Source: Bettongia penicillata ogilbyi (taxonomy: Eukaryota > Chordata > Mammalia > Diprotodontia > Potoroidae). Taken from it: 64,000 bases of DNA. A program made the translations under genes and the position numbers. Below are positions 61,065-64,000 of this stretch, one piece after another. The stretch lies in NCBI GenBank assembly GCA_023548195.1, contig JAJHZJ010000061.1, positions 6,092,373-6,156,372 on the forward strand, written 5' to 3'. The notes under the pieces are model-generated. The model was given only the letters and a program-made list of their open reading frames with translations, was not told where the DNA came from and ran no database searches. Positions within the stretch are counted from its first letter, which is position 1. Each line of letters starts with the position of its first letter.

Positions 61065-61330
61065 ATGAAAAAAATTAGAATTAGTAGTAATAACAGTTTT
61101 CACTTACAAAGAACTTAATAGTTTGAAAAGCAAAATATTATCTCATTATGTTCATAATAACCCCTGGGAAGTAGGTACTATTATTAACCCCATTTTACAG
61201 ATGAGGAAATTGAGACAGACAAAGGTTAAGTGACTTGGCTCTGTTGCTAATTATCTGAGGTAGGATTTGAACTCAGATCTTCCTGACTCCAGGCCCAGTT
61301 ATCTTTCCCTAAGCCACTTCCTTGCCTGAG
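61065..61330 (-). mobile_element. MIR-type SINE, full length
   Basis: Shows 'taataacccctgggaagtag', 'ttttacagatgaggaaattg', 'tttgaactcagatcttcctg' and 'actccaggcccagttatc'. Confidence 0.9.
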
Positions 61331-61859
61331 GTAGGAGAGATCTTTTTCTTCTCTGTCAATGGCGAGACCTTCCTCCCCATTTTGTTCACCCAAATTTAGA
61401 AGTTAAAAGTATAGAGAAAGCTGGGTTGGCTGTATAAATATGGTACTAATTACAACTCTATTAACTGGGTCATTTATGCATTACTACCGTGCAGCATAAT
61501 AATGACTGTATTACTAAGTACATGGCAGATTAACTTTGAATATAAGATTAAATTCTCTTCATTTATGCATTACTCAGCTTAGTGTCAAAGGGACTGATGT
61601 ACACAGCTTACTGGACATAGAAAGTTGTTTGAGAAAAATCTATAAATTATTAACTGTCAAGTTGATTTCATGTAAGGTCCCAAGTCCTAACCTACATCTT
61701 TTCTAGAAAGATTGGGAGTGGAAGATAGCATGCATAACAAACATTAATTATCTACTATGTTCCAGGTGCTGCGTTTGGTGCTAGAGCTACAAATACAAAT
61801 AATTAAACAATCTTAACTCTCAAGGAACCTACAAATTGGGTGATCTTATTCCAAAAGAT

Positions 61860-62125
61860 GCTCATTAGGCAGCTAAGAGGCATAGTTAAAAGTGTGCTAG
61901 ACTTGAAATTAGCAAGACCAGACTTCAAATCCCTTCTAAGACATTTATTAGCTATGTAATCCTGGGCAAGTCACTTAAACTCTATTTGATTCAGTTTCCC
62001 CATCTATAAAATGGGGATAAAAATAGCACCTACTATTTCCTTACTATTGTAAGGAAATAAATGAGATAATATTGTAAGCACTTGGAAAATCTTAAAGCAC
62101 TCCATAAATGCTATTAGTATTACTA
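61860..62125 (+). mobile_element. MIR-type SINE, full length
   Basis: Shows 'aggcagctaagaggcatag', 'cctgggcaagtcacttaaac', 'tttccccatctataaaatgg' and 'actccataaatgctattag'. Confidence 0.9.
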
Positions 62126-63239
62126 TTATTAGAAGTTTCCTAGCAGAACAGCTGGGGATATCACTGCTATCTCTTCATGGCAAGCCTGATGCCAGGCAAG
62201 CATGTCTTTGACACTAGTAGTACCTGAGGAAAAATATATGGCTACTGATTTCCATCCCTATGGTGACTACATGCCCTATAATATAATCTTGATTTCAATG
62301 TTTAAAAAGTGCACTATTTTAATAAGGTTTTACAAAAAAAACCCCATTATTCCAATTTCTTCTTTAGAAAGGACAATCAACAACAAAGCAATAACAGTTC
62401 TCATGTCCAACCTCCTATACAGCGCAAGAAGCCATTTCTATTCACCCAAACACTGCTTAGGCGCTATCAATTTTTAAAGTTCTCTGCTCAAACATGTTAA
62501 AAAAAAAGAATTAGAGCCAATTAATAACAAGCCTTTTCCCCCTGACCTCAAAATGTATTTGGTTCAAACTTCTCTTCTGCACTTAAGCATCATTTTACTT
62601 TCCTTAGTCACTTGGGACTTCTGACATGATAGCAGAGGAAAAAATGAACATCAATCTAACTCCCAGGTTCGCCAACTCAAATAAAAAAAATTAATGTCAA
62701 ACAGTGACAAAAATTACAAGAAAAGGAAAACTTCCCCACAAGATAATTCCTACTAAAAAACTAAACAAATGAAAAAAACCAGAATGCTACATTACTACTA
62801 CTCATCTGTCCCCTGACAAGTACACCCAGTACAGCTATTTCACGGAGCCCTCAATCTTCAGACAGAAAAGGCCTATGCGATTTCTAACTGCCTTCAAGCT
62901 TCTTCTTGGTTATGGATCCAATCTGAACCCCAATATCTCTTTTCTCTTCCAAGGGGAAAAAGTATGGGACCTGTCAAGCCCTGGCAATGAAGAAAACAAT
63001 CCTGACTAGAGACCATGGCTGAAACCTAAATGGGAGATTTAATGAACATGACAATGAAAGAAAGAAAATCCAACCCTGAACTATAAAAGCAAAAATAAGG
63101 GATACAAGAAGAAGGGAATTAGAAGTCAACAGTCAATAAACACAGAGGTTACTGTAAAAAGTCTGAAACATTAGTACAAAGGCACTGTATCTAATCAGCA
63201 TATTGCCTGAGGCTCTGCTCCACCTAACTTGATTTATTT
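62126..63239 (-). other. Intron 8, unassigned part
   Basis: No gene or repeat recognised. I looked here and in the rest of 60072-64000 for the 50-base exon 8 and did not find it. Confidence 0.4.
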
Positions 63240-63545
63240 ATTTTTTCTTTTCCATTTAAAGGGGTGACCCCCAGACTACTTTTTTAAGAGGCCTATTCAC
63301 TGAATGGGCATTACCTCACTTTAAATGAGCACCTGAAAAGGCCTTAGCCTAAAAGGTCAAGGTCTCCCATTGCATCCTGGGTCATCCCCAATCATTCTGA
63401 TAAATATCTGGTCATTGGATCCAGATGGCTCAGCAGGAGAAAATGAGGCTGGTGACCTTGCACAGCCCTCCCTCACTCAAAACAAAGTCAAGTGCAAGTC
63501 ATGTTATCATTTCTCTGATGTCATGGTGCTCTTTGAAAACACAAC
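63240..63545 (+). mobile_element. RTE-type SINE-like element, copy 2
   Basis: Shows 'ttcactgaatgggcattacc', 'ggtctcccattgcatcctgg', 'gatggctcagcaggagaaaa' and 'ctctgatgtcatggtgctc'. It is better preserved than 42360-42600 and lacks the CAA tail seen at 13990-14045. Confidence 0.7.
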
Positions 63546-63689
63546 AACCTACTGCCTAACACTGCTTTCCACTGTAGTAAAACTTCTAGATACTTTAAAA
63601 GTCAATCATGTTCTTCTAGAATAGACAAAGCAGGAAGGCTGCATAACATGAGAAGTAAAAGAGAGACTATAGACCACATATACAAGTCT

Positions 63690-64000
63690 TTTAAAATGAA
63701 AACTCTTCATCTCAATAATAGCAAGGAAAAAGGAAAGAAAATAACTCCTTTTTAAATAGGTCACATAATGGTTTAATTAGAAAACCCTAGAAATTTAAGT
63801 AAAAAATTAGTTGAAATAATGTCAACAAAGTAGGAGGAAATTAAATAAATCCATATAAATCATCAGCATTTTTTGTATTAGTAACAAAAATCCAGCAGGA
63901 AGAGATAAAAAGTGAAACTTAACTTTAAAATAACTAGAGTACATAAAATACCTGGGAGATTACCTATAAAGACACACAGGAACTATATAAATACAAGTAC
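63690..64000 (+). mobile_element. Marsupial L1 ORF2 fragment, runs off the window
   Basis: Shows 'aaatcatcagcattttttgt', 'aatccagcaggaagagataa', 'aaaatacctgggagattacc' and 'aggaactatataaatacaag', encoding a decayed YIKYLGDYL block of the ORF2 C-terminal half. Confidence 0.75.

Noticed and set aside
62205..62260. Candidate BRCA2 exon 8 in intron 8
   Set aside because: A weak donor-like site occurs, but no 50-base exon with the expected phase and protein could be read; exon 8 is probably beyond the window or too diverged for me to see.

Overview
The window is a piece of a vertebrate genome, almost certainly a marsupial. It carries one recognisable gene, BRCA2, on the minus strand. The 19 exons found are homologous to human exons 9 to 27, with the last exon near 9.97 kb and exon 9 near 60 kb. 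Spliced in order they give 9,297 coding bases including the stop. Every exon whose length differs from human differs by a multiple of three, and every junction used is AG/GT, so the gene looks functional. The start codon and exons 1-8 lie beyond 60 kb or outside the window; I did not find the 50-base exon 8. The marsupial assignment rests on the repeats: MAR1-type CORE-SINEs, an ORF1-only half-L1 (HAL1-like), marsupial-type L1 and an RTE-type SINE with a (CAA)n tail, together with ancient MIR, L2 and CR1/L3.

Layout. 1-6.24 kb is a nested transposon: an old hAT element with a ruined GTF2IRD2/ZBED-like transposase, bounded by near-perfect 8-bp target duplications, split by a 3.65-kb HAL1-like element with a perfect 15-bp target duplication. 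6.24-9.2 kb holds SINEs and an L2 broken by a small palindromic element. 9.2-9.97 kb is the BRCA2 3' UTR/flank. 9.97-25.3 kb holds exons 27-17 (C-terminal RAD51-binding region and OB-fold/tower domain). 31.8-38.6 kb holds exons 16-12. A repeat-rich 11.6-kb intron 11 follows. 50.2-55.0 kb is exon 11 with eight BRC repeats. 57.5-58.6 kb is exon 10 and 59.96-60.07 kb exon 9. 60-64 kb is intron 8 with SINEs and the start of an L1 ORF2 fragment at the right edge.

BRCA2 loads RAD51 onto single-stranded DNA during homologous recombination. The parts seen fit this: BRC repeats in exon 11, the meiotic partner-binding segment and the PhePP motif in exons 12-14, the helical/OB/tower DNA-binding domain in exons 15-26, and the CDK-site-containing C-terminal RAD51-binding segment in exon 27. 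The most interesting coding observation is that the reading frame stops just before the position of the human K3326 stop polymorphism. A same-frame relic of the lost C-terminal tail is still readable after the stops. I saw no evidence for a novel gene system; the remaining findings concern transposon nesting, a templated duplication between introns, and unclassified repeats.
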